Shown here: positions 17,701-25,043 of the stretch, piece by piece
Position numbering within the stretch: the stretch's first letter is position 1
How the letters are laid out: each line of letters starts with the position of its first letter
Assembly (NCBI GenBank): GCA_020633315.1
Contig: JACKDV010000009.1
Coordinates: 88,501 to 152,500, forward strand
Length of the DNA stretch: 64,000 nt
From: Myxococcales bacterium
GTDB taxonomy: Bacteria; Myxococcota_A; Polyangia; Nannocystales; Nannocystaceae
Direction: 5' to 3'
Made by a program: the position numbers and the translations under genes
Notes under the pieces: model-generated
What the model was told of the DNA's origin: nothing
Databases searched by the model: none
Seen by the model: the letters and a program-made list of their open reading frames with translations, nothing else

Positions 17701-18066
17701 CTGGGGCTCGAGCCCGCACATCCACCCGCTGGGCCCCGCGTCGTCGTCCACCTCGGCCGCGGCGGCGGCCATGGCCTCGGCCGCCACGTCGTACTTGACC
17801 AGCGCCACGTCGAGCTCGCCCCGCGCCAGGCGGCGCACGTTGTCGCAGGAGCCGTCGGTCACCACCACCTCGAGCGGCAGCTCGTGCTCGAGCTCGGCGG
17901 CGATCGCCTTGGCGGTGTTGTCGAAGCCTCCGCCTGCGCTGCCGCTGCCCAGCCGCAGCGGCCTGGCACCCCCCTCGGCCCGGCCCAGCGCGGGCACCAG
18001 CCACACCAGCGCCAGCAGCAGCCACGGCCCCAGCGCCCGGGCCCGCCTCCACGCGTGCGCGCTCAT
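14800..18066 (-). CDS. Double TAXI-type binding domain fused to an ion-channel pore and RCK-like domain
   Basis: A 1088-residue protein with an architecture I do not know from a named family. A signal peptide (~1-30) is followed by two tandem TAXI/NMT1-like substrate-binding domains (~35-335 and ~343-650). They are clear repeats: LGSGSAGGGFDN/FGASSKSGGFTV, TDGSCDNVRRLARGELD/TGGSCDNVHKLARGELD, RPIFVGQEGSGSMETSKIL/RPIFVGQRGSGSTETSKVI. Next come a membrane helix (~660-678), a short basic loop, a second helix (~700-718), a re-entrant pore-like segment SFWEMNMFATGNFDSES (~735-752) and a third helix (~758-785). From ~795, NHIVILNFREEM opens a Rossmann RCK/TrkA-like cytosolic domain to the end. The topology is self-consistent: binding domains outside, RCK inside. 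It suggests a ligand-gated cation channel. The ATG at 18066 overlaps the upstream RCK gene's stop (ATGA). Confidence 0.82.
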   Translation of the reverse strand: MSAHAWRRARALGPWLLLALVWLVPALGRAEGGARPLRLGSGSAGGGFDNTAKAIAAELEHELPLEVVVTDGSCDNVRRLARGELDVALVKYDVAAEAMAAAAAEVDDDAGPSGWMCGLEPQELRGVQLQLVAAIEEAAAHVILRRPVRLDDLAAVGQRPIFVGQEGSGSMETSKILLGAAGLTLEDVNALDLGNKESMAAMARGELLMVLRTTKVGTKAVARLLDTGMADLNPLPASVTQRLIDGFPYYRLCTIGAHSYPGLDFDVPTVCVSTVLLTARREGQELLADEQVVAMIDGLGRLADDGKLGPLQWRDFAERTPVPLHPGAKLRGLDRRTRKDGEIRFGASSKSGGFTVTADAIAAAMKEIGAESELSVRHTGGSCDNVHKLARGELDAAMVQYAVAAEAFNAAAAADQQSDEPDGEEGESGWMCGIEPRELAGVELQLVAAIEDAAAHVIVRRPVRLDDFSELGDRPIFVGQRGSGSTETSKVILGAAGLSLEDVNALDLTNKQSMEVMRRGELLMMLRTTKVGDATIAGLLATGTAGLNALPGSSIERLIEGFPYYRVCQIDANSYPGLSFGLPTVCVSTVVLTVRRNGEDALSEDEVLRLIDGLRWLEEHPTDQAEIQVRWRGFAESEPIPLHGGAAWAERREFVIYWAEIGGILAVALGLLLLLRRMARRRGLLGNPLSGNLEGQLSNPLVPFLGFLVIVGAATLVVWNLEHDSNARVRTLNDSFWEMNMFATGNFDSESLKTSKARVIGVAATVAGLGLLAWFTAALTSILSRDQMRLFRRTRNHIVILNFREEMLQLIRVLRSPGPSRQRAIHVVISDALPARVRAQLTRVRGLTIYEQNPEVPEELVELRLPRAARVIVLQGSYHPLRIARAVHHACMRLDPQARADTMRRAQLDLAPSVQSPALAGDSAQGGALLPVTLVEAAEDDMEGLFEPFSRWLVPVPARRLADSWLANACLDPAFGDFFNDIVTFREDNSELYTVALPEALHGKSWRELRRLLLTAKSRAGIVPIGLYHSHQGKLAYAADDVADSSPQAELARRLEVNPPPDLVVKAGDRLLAFAEDEADLRKVLKNR

Positions 18067-18839
18067 CGGGCGTCCGGCTCCTGCTCGCCCGAGATCAGCA
18101 CCACCAGGCCCGCCACGTCGCGCAGCGGGGTCTGGGGCCCGGGGTTGGTGATCACCCGCCCGCCCTCCTCGGCCGGCCGGGCCACGCCGATCACCGTCAT
18201 GGGGCGACCGCGCTCGTCGAGCTCGAGCTCCATCGCCGCCTCGGCGAAGGTCGAGTCCCGCAGGGCTGGCGGCACCGCGATGGTGCGCATGCGATGACGA
18301 CCGCGCAGCAGCCCGATGATGAACTGGAACACTCCCAGGTCCACGCTGGCCTGGCCCAGCAGGGCGGCGCGCAGGTGCCCCGAGTAGAACACCGTGGCCA
18401 CGCCCAGCCCCACGAACTCGAACGCCGCCTCGGGGTCCTCCACCTCGACCAGCACGTTGGGCCCGGTCCGGCTGCCGCAGGCCCGGCGGATCGCGGTGCA
18501 GGTGAGCCGCGACAGCGAGTCGGGATCGCTGGCCTCCGAGCGCGGCAGCACGATCACCGCGTGGGCATCGACCACCCGCAGCTCGACCAGGGCCGCCACC
18601 AGATCCTCGAGGCCCAGGCCGGCGTCCATGTCGACGCGACGCAGCTCGATGCCGTCGTCGGGTGCCTCGTCGGGCTCGGGCCGATCGAGCCCCTCGCCCA
18701 CGCAGGTGATCCGCGCGATTCCGGCTCCGGCCATGGTCCGGCGCAGCTCGTCCACCAGGCCCGCGTAGCCCTCCGACCAATTCATCAAGACGACCCCGGG
18801 GCCGTCGGTGGCGATCGGGGTGCTCGCGGGCTCGCTCAC
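18063..18839 (-). CDS. RCK/TrkA-like soluble protein coupled to the TAXI-channel gene
   Basis: A 258-residue soluble protein with no leader. It resembles the second RCK (C-terminal) half of CASTOR/POLLUX-type channels: VVLMNWSEGYAGLVDEL matches the start of an RCK Rossmann fold (compare VLILGWSQLVAPVLTEL in the channel encoded at 28990-30951), DAHAVIVLPRSE fits the strand/switch region, and the end RVITNPGPQTPLRDVAGLVV matches the RCK C-lobe (VLVNPPRDRRWTLQADDLLV in that protein). Its stop overlaps the ATG of the TAXI-channel gene by four bases, so the two proteins are made together and probably assemble. This would be a CASTOR-like double-RCK ring with one RCK supplied in trans. The GTG start at 18839 gives a compact protein; longer starts are less likely. 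Confidence 0.75.
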   Translation of the reverse strand: MSEPASTPIATDGPGVVLMNWSEGYAGLVDELRRTMAGAGIARITCVGEGLDRPEPDEAPDDGIELRRVDMDAGLGLEDLVAALVELRVVDAHAVIVLPRSEASDPDSLSRLTCTAIRRACGSRTGPNVLVEVEDPEAAFEFVGLGVATVFYSGHLRAALLGQASVDLGVFQFIIGLLRGRHRMRTIAVPPALRDSTFAEAAMELELDERGRPMTVIGVARPAEEGGRVITNPGPQTPLRDVAGLVVLISGEQEPDAR

Positions 18840-18966
18840 GGGACCCGGCGACCATGCCGAGCGCCGCGGGACCCTGTCAACCTCCGCGGATCGGCCCCAC
18901 GAGCCCCTCGGCCGCCGCCGGCCCCGTGCTACGCTGGTCTCCAACCCGGGCGCTCCCGTCGTCGCG

Positions 18967-19776
18967 ATGCCCTCCTCCGAGCTCCTCGTCCTGGGCCTGG
19001 TGGCCCTGCTGAGCTGCGGGCTGAGCTACCTCGGTGCCTCCGTGGGCTTGGTCTTCGGCCAGCTCCGCCTGCCGATCTTGGTGTACTGGCTCGGCTCGCC
19101 GGCGGTGGGGGCGGCCACCAGCCTCGCGATCTCGGCGGTGGCCGCCCTGGTGGGCGCGGCCCGGCATGCTCGCGGCGGCCGGGTGGAGCTGCGACTGATG
19201 CTCACCATCGGCCTGCCCTCGGCCGCGGCCGCGTGGGCCAGCACACAGGTCGCGCCCGGCCTCGACCCCGCGCTGGTCAAGCTGTGCATCGGCGCGACCC
19301 TGGTGATCACGGGGCTCGTGATGCTGTGGGCGATCGTCCGGCCGCCCCGGCGTGCCGAGGCCAGCGAGCCCGAGCCCGCGTCGGCCAGCCGCGCCTCGGT
19401 CACGGTGGAGCGACGCCCCCACCTGCTCGCCGAGATCGGGGTGGGGGCCTCGCTGGGGGCGGCCGCCGGCGTGGTGGGCCTGCTGCTCGGCACCCTGCGC
19501 CTGCCCGCGATGATGAGGCTCGGCGTGCACCCGGCCAAGGTGGTCGGCACCAACCTGGCGATCGGGGCGGCCACCGGGCTGTTCGCCGGCGTCGCGGCGC
19601 TCGTCGATGGCACCGTGGACCCCTGGGCCTTCGCGGTGATCACCCCGGCCACCATGCTCGGCGCCTACCTGGGCGCCAGCGCCACGGGTCGGCTCGACAA
19701 GAACACCCTGCGCCGGCTCATCGCCTGGTCACTGCTCGGCGTCGGCCTGTGGATGGCTGCCGAGCCCTGGTGGTGA
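18967..19776 (+). CDS. TauE/SafE family membrane transporter, second copy
   Basis: A 269-residue polytopic membrane protein with the two half-repeats of TauE/SafE transporters: GLVFGQLRLPILVYWLGSP in the first half and GAAAGVVGLLLGTLRLPAMM, then HPAKVVGTNLAIGAATGLFAG in the second, separated by a soluble loop of about 30 residues. It is diverged from the copy at 14002. It starts 127 bp from, and is read away from, the RCK/TAXI-channel operon, so a shared regulatory region is possible. The last 48 bp overlap the 3' end of the acyltransferase gene on the other strand. Substrate: a sulfur-containing or carboxylate anion by family, not resolved. Confidence 0.85.
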   Translation: MPSSELLVLGLVALLSCGLSYLGASVGLVFGQLRLPILVYWLGSPAVGAATSLAISAVAALVGAARHARGGRVELRLMLTIGLPSAAAAWASTQVAPGLDPALVKLCIGATLVITGLVMLWAIVRPPRRAEASEPEPASASRASVTVERRPHLLAEIGVGASLGAAAGVVGLLLGTLRLPAMMRLGVHPAKVVGTNLAIGAATGLFAGVAALVDGTVDPWAFAVITPATMLGAYLGASATGRLDKNTLRRLIAWSLLGVGLWMAAEPWW

Positions 19777-20805
19777 CGACGCCCGCAGGAAGTCGGCCAC
19801 GTAGGCATCGACCGCGGCCCAGCGATCGAACAACCAGCGCACCCGGGCCTCGCGATCGTCGGGCACGTCGGCGCCGGGGATCCGCCACATCCTCACCCGC
19901 ACCACCGCGCCCACCAGGCCGCCCGAGAGCACGTCGTGCATCCGCACCAGCCGCTCGAGCCCGGTGTGCGCCACCATCACCACGTCGGCGCCGGGCAGCC
20001 CGTGCTCGAGCAGGGCCAGGGTGCCGCCGGGGCGGGGCGGCAGCACGTGGCGCAGCCGCAGCGCCCGGTCGTAGAGCTCGGGGTGTTGCTCGGCCAGGCG
20101 CTCGCGGGCGCGGGCCTGGCGGGCCGGGGTGAAGCGCGTGCCCTCGGGATAGATGAGCACGCCGTCGCGCCGCCCCAGGCCATCGGCCAGGCGGCCCACC
20201 CGCTCCATCTCCTGGGCCGTGTCGCCGCCTCGGTCCACGAAGCAGTTGGGCAGGCGCTCGCCCACGATGTCGAGGCAGGGGTCGATGCGCAGCTCGGTCT
20301 TGAGCACGTAGCGCAGGCGCAGCCCGTGCCGCGCCCCCAGGAAGACCACGGGCAGGATCGTGTCCACGATGCTGGTGTGGCGCATCAGCACCAGCACCGG
20401 GCCGGGCACCGCCTCGTCGTCGCCCTCCACCTCGAAGCGCAGGCCCACGACCCCGCGCGCCGCGGCCAGCAGCACCCGCGCCCAGCCCCGCTGCAGGCGG
20501 TAGTTGTCCTCGAGGAAGCGATCGGAATCGCGGCCGGGGACCAGGCCGTGGCGGATCCAGATGAGCAGGGCCAGGGTCACGCCGCCGAGCTCGGCCAGCA
20601 GGAACACCCACAGCATCGCCAGCAGCCGCAGGCTCGCGCCTCGGTTGCGCCGCAGCAGGTCGTGCAGGCCCAGCCCCACCAGCGCGAGCGGTGCCGTGGC
20701 GGTCAGCAGCGTCCACGCGAGCGCGTAGGCACCGATCATCGAGAGTCGACGGACCCAGCGACGCACCACCCTCGCTTGGGTATCAGCTCCGGGCCCCGGC
20801 TGCAC
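19729..20805 (-). CDS. Lysophospholipid acyltransferase family protein (PlsC-like)
   Basis: A 358-residue membrane-associated acyltransferase. The N-terminal ~80 residues hold two hydrophobic helices (MIGAYALAWTLLTATAPLAL and LLAMLWVFLLAELGGVTLAL). The catalytic HX4D box is HTSIVD, the glycerophosphate-binding motif is YPEGTRFT, and LKTELRIDPCLDIVGERLP lies in between, as in PlsC/1-acylglycerol-3-phosphate acyltransferases. The C-terminal region is longer than in PlsC and resembles the Arabidopsis-LPAT/LCLAT-like group (VAHTGLERL). It probably acylates a lysophospholipid or related lipid. It is a single gene, convergent with the TauE/SafE gene, with a 48-bp overlap of the coding ends. Confidence 0.87.
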   Translation of the reverse strand: MQPGPGADTQARVVRRWVRRLSMIGAYALAWTLLTATAPLALVGLGLHDLLRRNRGASLRLLAMLWVFLLAELGGVTLALLIWIRHGLVPGRDSDRFLEDNYRLQRGWARVLLAAARGVVGLRFEVEGDDEAVPGPVLVLMRHTSIVDTILPVVFLGARHGLRLRYVLKTELRIDPCLDIVGERLPNCFVDRGGDTAQEMERVGRLADGLGRRDGVLIYPEGTRFTPARQARARERLAEQHPELYDRALRLRHVLPPRPGGTLALLEHGLPGADVVMVAHTGLERLVRMHDVLSGGLVGAVVRVRMWRIPGADVPDDREARVRWLFDRWAAVDAYVADFLRASSPPGLGSHPQADAEQ

Positions 20806-20899
20806 GCGCGGGGAGGGGTCCCCCGCATCCCCGGGCCCAGGGGCTCCCAGACGGGATTTCGTTGACCGGGGCGGGCTCGCGCGTCAGGCTGGTCGCGCG

Positions 20900-21682
20900 A
20901 TGGACCCCGTCACCGTGTACCTACAGGGATGGGGCCTGCTACTCGCGTTGATGACCGGTCTGTGGGTGCTCAGCGTGATCCGTCGCAACGCCAGCATCGT
21001 GGACCCGGTGTGGGGCACCACCTTCGTGCTCGCCGGGTGGTGGTACCACGCCCACACGCCGACGGGCGATCCCGGGCGCAAGCTGCTGCTGATGGGCCTG
21101 GTCACCGTGTGGGGCCTGCGGCTGTCGCTGTACCTGGCGTGGCGCAATTGGGGCGAGCCCGAGGATCCGCGCTACCAGGCCTTCCGCCGCCGCTACGGTC
21201 CGCAGCGCTACTGGTGGGTGAGCTTCTTCCAGGTGTTCGTGCTGCAGGGCACGCTGTCGTGGCTCATCGGCGCGCCGCTGCTGGGGGCACAGCTCGGCGG
21301 GGGCCCGCTGGGCTGGCTCGACGCGGTGGCGGTGGCGGTGTGGCTGGTGGGCTTCGCCTTCGAGGCCGGCGGCGACCTTCAGCTCGCCCGCTTCAAGGCA
21401 CGTCGCCGCCGCTCGAACGAGCTGCTGACCACCGGGTTCTGGCGCTACACCCGGCACCCCAACTACTTCGGCGACTCGGCCTGCTGGTGGGCCTACGGCC
21501 TGCTCGCCGTCGCGGCCGGCCACCCCGCGTGGGCGCTGGGGGCGGTGGCGATGACCGCCCTCATCATCAAGGTCTCGGGCGTGGCGCTGCTCGAGAAGTC
21601 CCTGCGCTCCGACAAGCCCGGCTACGCCGACTACGTGCGCCGCACCAGCGCCTTCCTGCCCTGGCCCCCGCGCCGCTCGTGA
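20900..21682 (+). CDS. DUF1295 / steroid 5-alpha-reductase-like membrane protein
   Basis: A 260-residue protein with about six hydrophobic helices. It carries the DUF1295 landmarks: SIVDPVWGTTFVLAGWWYH near the start, WGLRLSLYLAWRNWG, then the NADPH-site region FWRYTRHPNYFGDSACWWAY and a C-terminal KPGYADYVRRTSAFLPWPPR. The HPNYFGD segment is the core of the 3-oxo-5-alpha-steroid 4-dehydrogenase and isoprenylcysteine-methyltransferase-like superfamily. The likely chemistry is reduction of an enone lipid, but bacterial DUF1295 substrates are mostly unknown. Single gene, divergent from the acyltransferase gene. Confidence 0.87.
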   Translation: MDPVTVYLQGWGLLLALMTGLWVLSVIRRNASIVDPVWGTTFVLAGWWYHAHTPTGDPGRKLLLMGLVTVWGLRLSLYLAWRNWGEPEDPRYQAFRRRYGPQRYWWVSFFQVFVLQGTLSWLIGAPLLGAQLGGGPLGWLDAVAVAVWLVGFAFEAGGDLQLARFKARRRRSNELLTTGFWRYTRHPNYFGDSACWWAYGLLAVAAGHPAWALGAVAMTALIIKVSGVALLEKSLRSDKPGYADYVRRTSAFLPWPPRRS

Positions 21683-21893
21683 CCCATCGAGCTCGACCCC
21701 GCTGATGCGCGTGAGCAGGTCGATCCGACTGGGAGGCAGTCGGGCGTCCATCCCGGCGGGGTGCTCATGCCTCGCGGCCCGTCGAGGACCCAGGAGCCCG
21801 ACGGCGCGTCCGACGTCCAAGACCCGGTGATCCACGCCACCATCCGGCCCTTTTTCCTTGGCCCAATCGCCGACCCTGCGACAATGGGTCCCC

Positions 21894-23261
21894 ATGACCT
21901 GGCTGCTGCCCGGCCTCCTGCTCGCTGGCCTCTCCGGGGGCCCGGCCGAGCTCTCGCCCGCCATCCACGAGACCGGGGCCGAGCGCCTGCATCGCCAGGG
22001 CGTGCACTGCATGGACGTCATCGAGCGCAGCGAGTGCGCCATCGAGCACTTCGAGGCCCTGATCGACGAGGACACGCGGCAGCGCGAGCTGGTGACCGAC
22101 GCCTTGCTGCGGCTGATGACCCTGTACCGCCGCGAGGGCCGGCCCGAGGACATCGGCCCGCTGCTGCGCAAGTTCTGGGACGCGGGCGGGGGGCGGCGGG
22201 CCTCGGGGCACCTGCCCTACTCCGCGCGCTTCCTGCCGCCCGAGCTCGACATGATGATCAACCTCGATCCGCCGCGGGTGCTGGGCTCGGCGATGATCGA
22301 GCGCAGCGAGGACCTGGGCGAGTACTTCTTCACCTGCGACGAGGTCCGCCGCCACGACATCGAGATCGAGCACCGCTGGCGTCGCGCCGCGGCCAAGGCC
22401 GCGAGCGAGGGGCGCGAGACCTGGGAGCTGTTCTACGAGCAGCTCGACGAGCAAGCGGAGCGCGAGCGCAAGCGCGAGGAGCGACGAGCGGAGCGCAGCG
22501 AGCAGGAGCGCGAGCGCGACCAGCCGCCGCTGGTGCTCGAGATCGCCTGCCCCCTCGCCGAGGCGCTCGACATCGCCGACAACCGTGGCTGGCGGCGCAT
22601 GACCGGCGCCTCGCACCACCGCGAGCGCGACAAGGTGGCGGCCATCTTCCAGGTGGACCAGCTCGAGACCCGGCTCGCGGCCGCGGTGGAGGCCGGCCGC
22701 CTGCTGCGTGACGGCAGCGGCCGCTATCGCCTGCCCGACTTCGAGTACGGCGAGCACCAGATCCGCCTGGTCTCGCTCGACAAGGACGAGCTGGTCGCCG
22801 CCCCCGTGGCGCTGCTCGGCCCCATGGAGGAGGCCAAGCGCAAGCGCAAGCGCCGGATGAACCGCGAGCTCGATCGCCTGGTCACGCAGGTCCCCAAGGA
22901 CACCGCGATGTTCGTGGTGCTCAACCAGGCCGCGCTGCGCGAGCTGGGCTTCGGCGACATGGATCGTCGCTCGCTGCGGAGCGTGCTCGAGACGATCCTG
23001 CCGCGCCCCAAGGGCCTGCAGGTCGCCGCCGTCTTCGGCAGCTCCATGGCCATGCTCACCCGCGTGCCCACCGACTCGGCCGTGCGCGGACGGATGCTGG
23101 TGGGCCTGGCCAACACCATGCTCGCGCGCGGGGCCGAGGACGACCCCGAGGCCGCCAAGTGGCTCTCCGACCTCGACGTGGCCGAGGCCTCCGACCGCAA
23201 GGCACTGCTGGCCAGCTACGTGGTCACCCTGGCGCGGCTCGAGGAGATCCTGTGGGACTGA
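21894..23261 (+). CDS. Exported hypothetical protein with a charged coiled-coil segment
   Basis: A 455-residue protein I do not recognise. The ATG at 21894 gives a hydrophobic leader (TWLLPGLLLAGLSGG), so it is probably exported. The first ~180 residues read like helical TPR-type repeats (CMDVIERSECAIEHFEALID, LLRLMTLYRREGRPEDI). A very charged helix rich in Arg/Glu follows at ~185-215, with a second basic patch AKRKRKRRMNRELDR near 320. The rest, from VPKDTAMFVVLNQAALRELG on, looks like a compact alpha/beta domain. Related proteins with a Pro-Lys-Asp-Thr entry to the last domain occur among myxobacteria, but no function can be given. Confidence 0.72.
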   Translation: MTWLLPGLLLAGLSGGPAELSPAIHETGAERLHRQGVHCMDVIERSECAIEHFEALIDEDTRQRELVTDALLRLMTLYRREGRPEDIGPLLRKFWDAGGGRRASGHLPYSARFLPPELDMMINLDPPRVLGSAMIERSEDLGEYFFTCDEVRRHDIEIEHRWRRAAAKAASEGRETWELFYEQLDEQAERERKREERRAERSEQERERDQPPLVLEIACPLAEALDIADNRGWRRMTGASHHRERDKVAAIFQVDQLETRLAAAVEAGRLLRDGSGRYRLPDFEYGEHQIRLVSLDKDELVAAPVALLGPMEEAKRKRKRRMNRELDRLVTQVPKDTAMFVVLNQAALRELGFGDMDRRSLRSVLETILPRPKGLQVAAVFGSSMAMLTRVPTDSAVRGRMLVGLANTMLARGAEDDPEAAKWLSDLDVAEASDRKALLASYVVTLARLEEILWD

Positions 23262-23309
23262 GGGCACGCCCGGGTCCACCGTGACCGTCACGTGACCTAT
23301 GATGCGGGG

Positions 23310-24962
23310 ATGCAACATTCCTCGCTCTTGGTGGTGCTGGCGTCGTCCCTGCTCGCGCTCGGCTGTCCGGGCGACGACGGCGAGCCCGAGGCCGACGGCT
23401 CGGGCTCGAGCTCGGGCGGCGGCAGCTCGAGCGGCGGCGAGGGAGCGACGACCGACACCGGCCCCTCCGACGGCAGCGGCACGGACTCGAGCACCGGCGG
23501 CACCACCGAGCTGCCCGAGCCGCTGCCCCCGCTCGATGCCACCCCCACCACCGTCGACGAGCGCATCGTGCCCACGCACGAGGTGGCCAGCGAGCCCACC
23601 CTCGATCCCCGCGTGCCCGACGAGCGCCAGCAATTGCTCGACGAGGGCTACGGCGAGCACGAGCTCGGGCCCGGCGAGCCGATCCTCGAGCTCGATCCGG
23701 GGGGCCCCGTCCCGCCCGCGCCCGGGCCGGGGGCCTCGCTGCTGACCCGCTTCGTCCACCTCGCCGACACCCAGATCGCCGACGACGAGTCGCCGCTGCG
23801 CCTGGTCGCGGTCGACAGCCTGTTCATCTCGGGGGCCTTCCGCCCGCAGGAGACCCACGGCTGCCAGATCACCAACGCGGCCGTGCGCACGATCAACGCG
23901 GTCGACGACCAGACCCCGCTCGACTTCGTGGTGCTGGGGGGCGACAACGCCGACTCGGCCCAGACCAACGAGCTGCAGTGGTTCCTCGACATCCTCGACG
24001 GCGCGCCGGTGGTGCACTGCGACTCGGGGGACGACGACGACATCGTGCCCGGCGAGGGCAACGACCCCAAGGATCGCTTCGCGCCCGTCGGCCTGAACGC
24101 CCCGTGGATCTGGGTGAGCGGCAACCACGACGTGCTGGTGCAGGGCAACTTCACCACCGACACCGAGGCCGACGCCGCGGTGGGCTCGCAGGTGCCCTCG
24201 GGCAGCTCCACCCGCGACTGGTCGATGCCCGGGGGGCCGGTGTCGACCAGCCCGGTGGTGGCCGACCCCGCGCGCGCCCTGGTCGACACGCCCACGCTGC
24301 TCGAGCTGGTGATGGCCAGCGGCGACGGCCACGGGGTGACGGCGGACACCATCGCCTCGGGGCGGGCCACCTTCGCCTGGGACGTGGCCGGCACCGACCT
24401 GCGCATGGTGGTGGTCGACTCGACCGCGCCCACCAGCGACTCCAACGGGGTGATCACCGACGCCGACGTGGAGGATCTGGTGCGCCCGCTGCTCGACCAG
24501 GCCGAGGCCGACGGCAAGCTGGTGATCGTGTCCACCCACCATGCCTCGGGCACGCTCTCCGACGGCGCCGGGCTCGGCTCCGACCCGGTGCCCGGCGCCC
24601 TCACGCCGGACGACTGGCGGGCGTTCCTCGCCGAGTACCCCAACGTCATCGCGCACCTGTGCGGCCACTCCCACGTGCACCGGGCCACCTACGTGCAGCC
24701 GATGGGCACCCGTGGCTACTGGGAGGTGATCACCGCCGCCATCGCCGACTGGCCCCACCAGATGCGCATCGTGGAGGTGCACGACCAGGACAACGGCTGG
24801 CTCACCATCACCGGGATCGCGCTCGACTACTCCACCGAGGGCGACCCGCTGGCGACCGAAGGGCGGGCCCTGGGCATCCTCGACTTCACCAGCAACTGGG
24901 TGGTGGATGGCTCGGGGACGCCCGAGGATCGCAACGTGCGGCTGTGGATCGAGGCGCCGTAG
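23310..24962 (+). CDS. Calcineurin-like metallophosphoesterase lipoprotein
   Basis: A 550-residue lipoprotein. The ATG at 23310 gives a leader ending LLALGC and then a Gly/Ser/Asp/Thr linker. The phosphoesterase domain starts at about residue 145: FVHLADTQIADDE (metal motif I), VLGGDNADSAQTNE (motif II), VSGNHD (motif III), STHHASG and CGHSHVHR (motif V). Motif I is DTQ instead of the usual DxH, so one metal ligand differs; the other motifs are complete. Such enzymes cleave phosphate mono- or diesters using two metal ions. The long insertion between GNHD and STHH suggests a specialised substrate. It is probably anchored to the periplasmic or outer face, and the substrate is unknown. Confidence 0.85.
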   Translation: MQHSSLLVVLASSLLALGCPGDDGEPEADGSGSSSGGGSSSGGEGATTDTGPSDGSGTDSSTGGTTELPEPLPPLDATPTTVDERIVPTHEVASEPTLDPRVPDERQQLLDEGYGEHELGPGEPILELDPGGPVPPAPGPGASLLTRFVHLADTQIADDESPLRLVAVDSLFISGAFRPQETHGCQITNAAVRTINAVDDQTPLDFVVLGGDNADSAQTNELQWFLDILDGAPVVHCDSGDDDDIVPGEGNDPKDRFAPVGLNAPWIWVSGNHDVLVQGNFTTDTEADAAVGSQVPSGSSTRDWSMPGGPVSTSPVVADPARALVDTPTLLELVMASGDGHGVTADTIASGRATFAWDVAGTDLRMVVVDSTAPTSDSNGVITDADVEDLVRPLLDQAEADGKLVIVSTHHASGTLSDGAGLGSDPVPGALTPDDWRAFLAEYPNVIAHLCGHSHVHRATYVQPMGTRGYWEVITAAIADWPHQMRIVEVHDQDNGWLTITGIALDYSTEGDPLATEGRALGILDFTSNWVVDGSGTPEDRNVRLWIEAP

Positions 24963-24978
24963 GCTGCGGCGTACGCGC

Positions 24979-24991
24979 TCGAAATTTTCGA
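24979..24991. repeat. 13-bp inverted repeat upstream of the outer-membrane-like protein gene
   Basis: TCGAAA and TTTCGA flank one T, 53 bp before the start codon at 25044 and right after the stop of the phosphoesterase gene. It is A/T-rich in very GC-rich DNA, so it is a plausible operator or promoter element; no partner site was found. Confidence 0.35.
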
Positions 24992-25043
24992 AACCCAGCG
25001 CTCCCACCCCGGGATAGGGGCCCTCGACTCCAGAGAGGACCCC

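Noticed and set aside
14800..18855. Extension of the TAXI-channel frame past 18066 to a start near 18855
   Set aside because: The extra residues are Arg/Gly-rich and overlap the RCK partner gene in another frame. The ATG at 18066 is followed by a proper signal peptide.
19729..19776. Frameshift at the 48-bp overlap of the TauE/SafE and acyltransferase genes
   Set aside because: Both frames end cleanly with family-typical C-termini and the genes are convergent, so it is a genuine 3' overlap.
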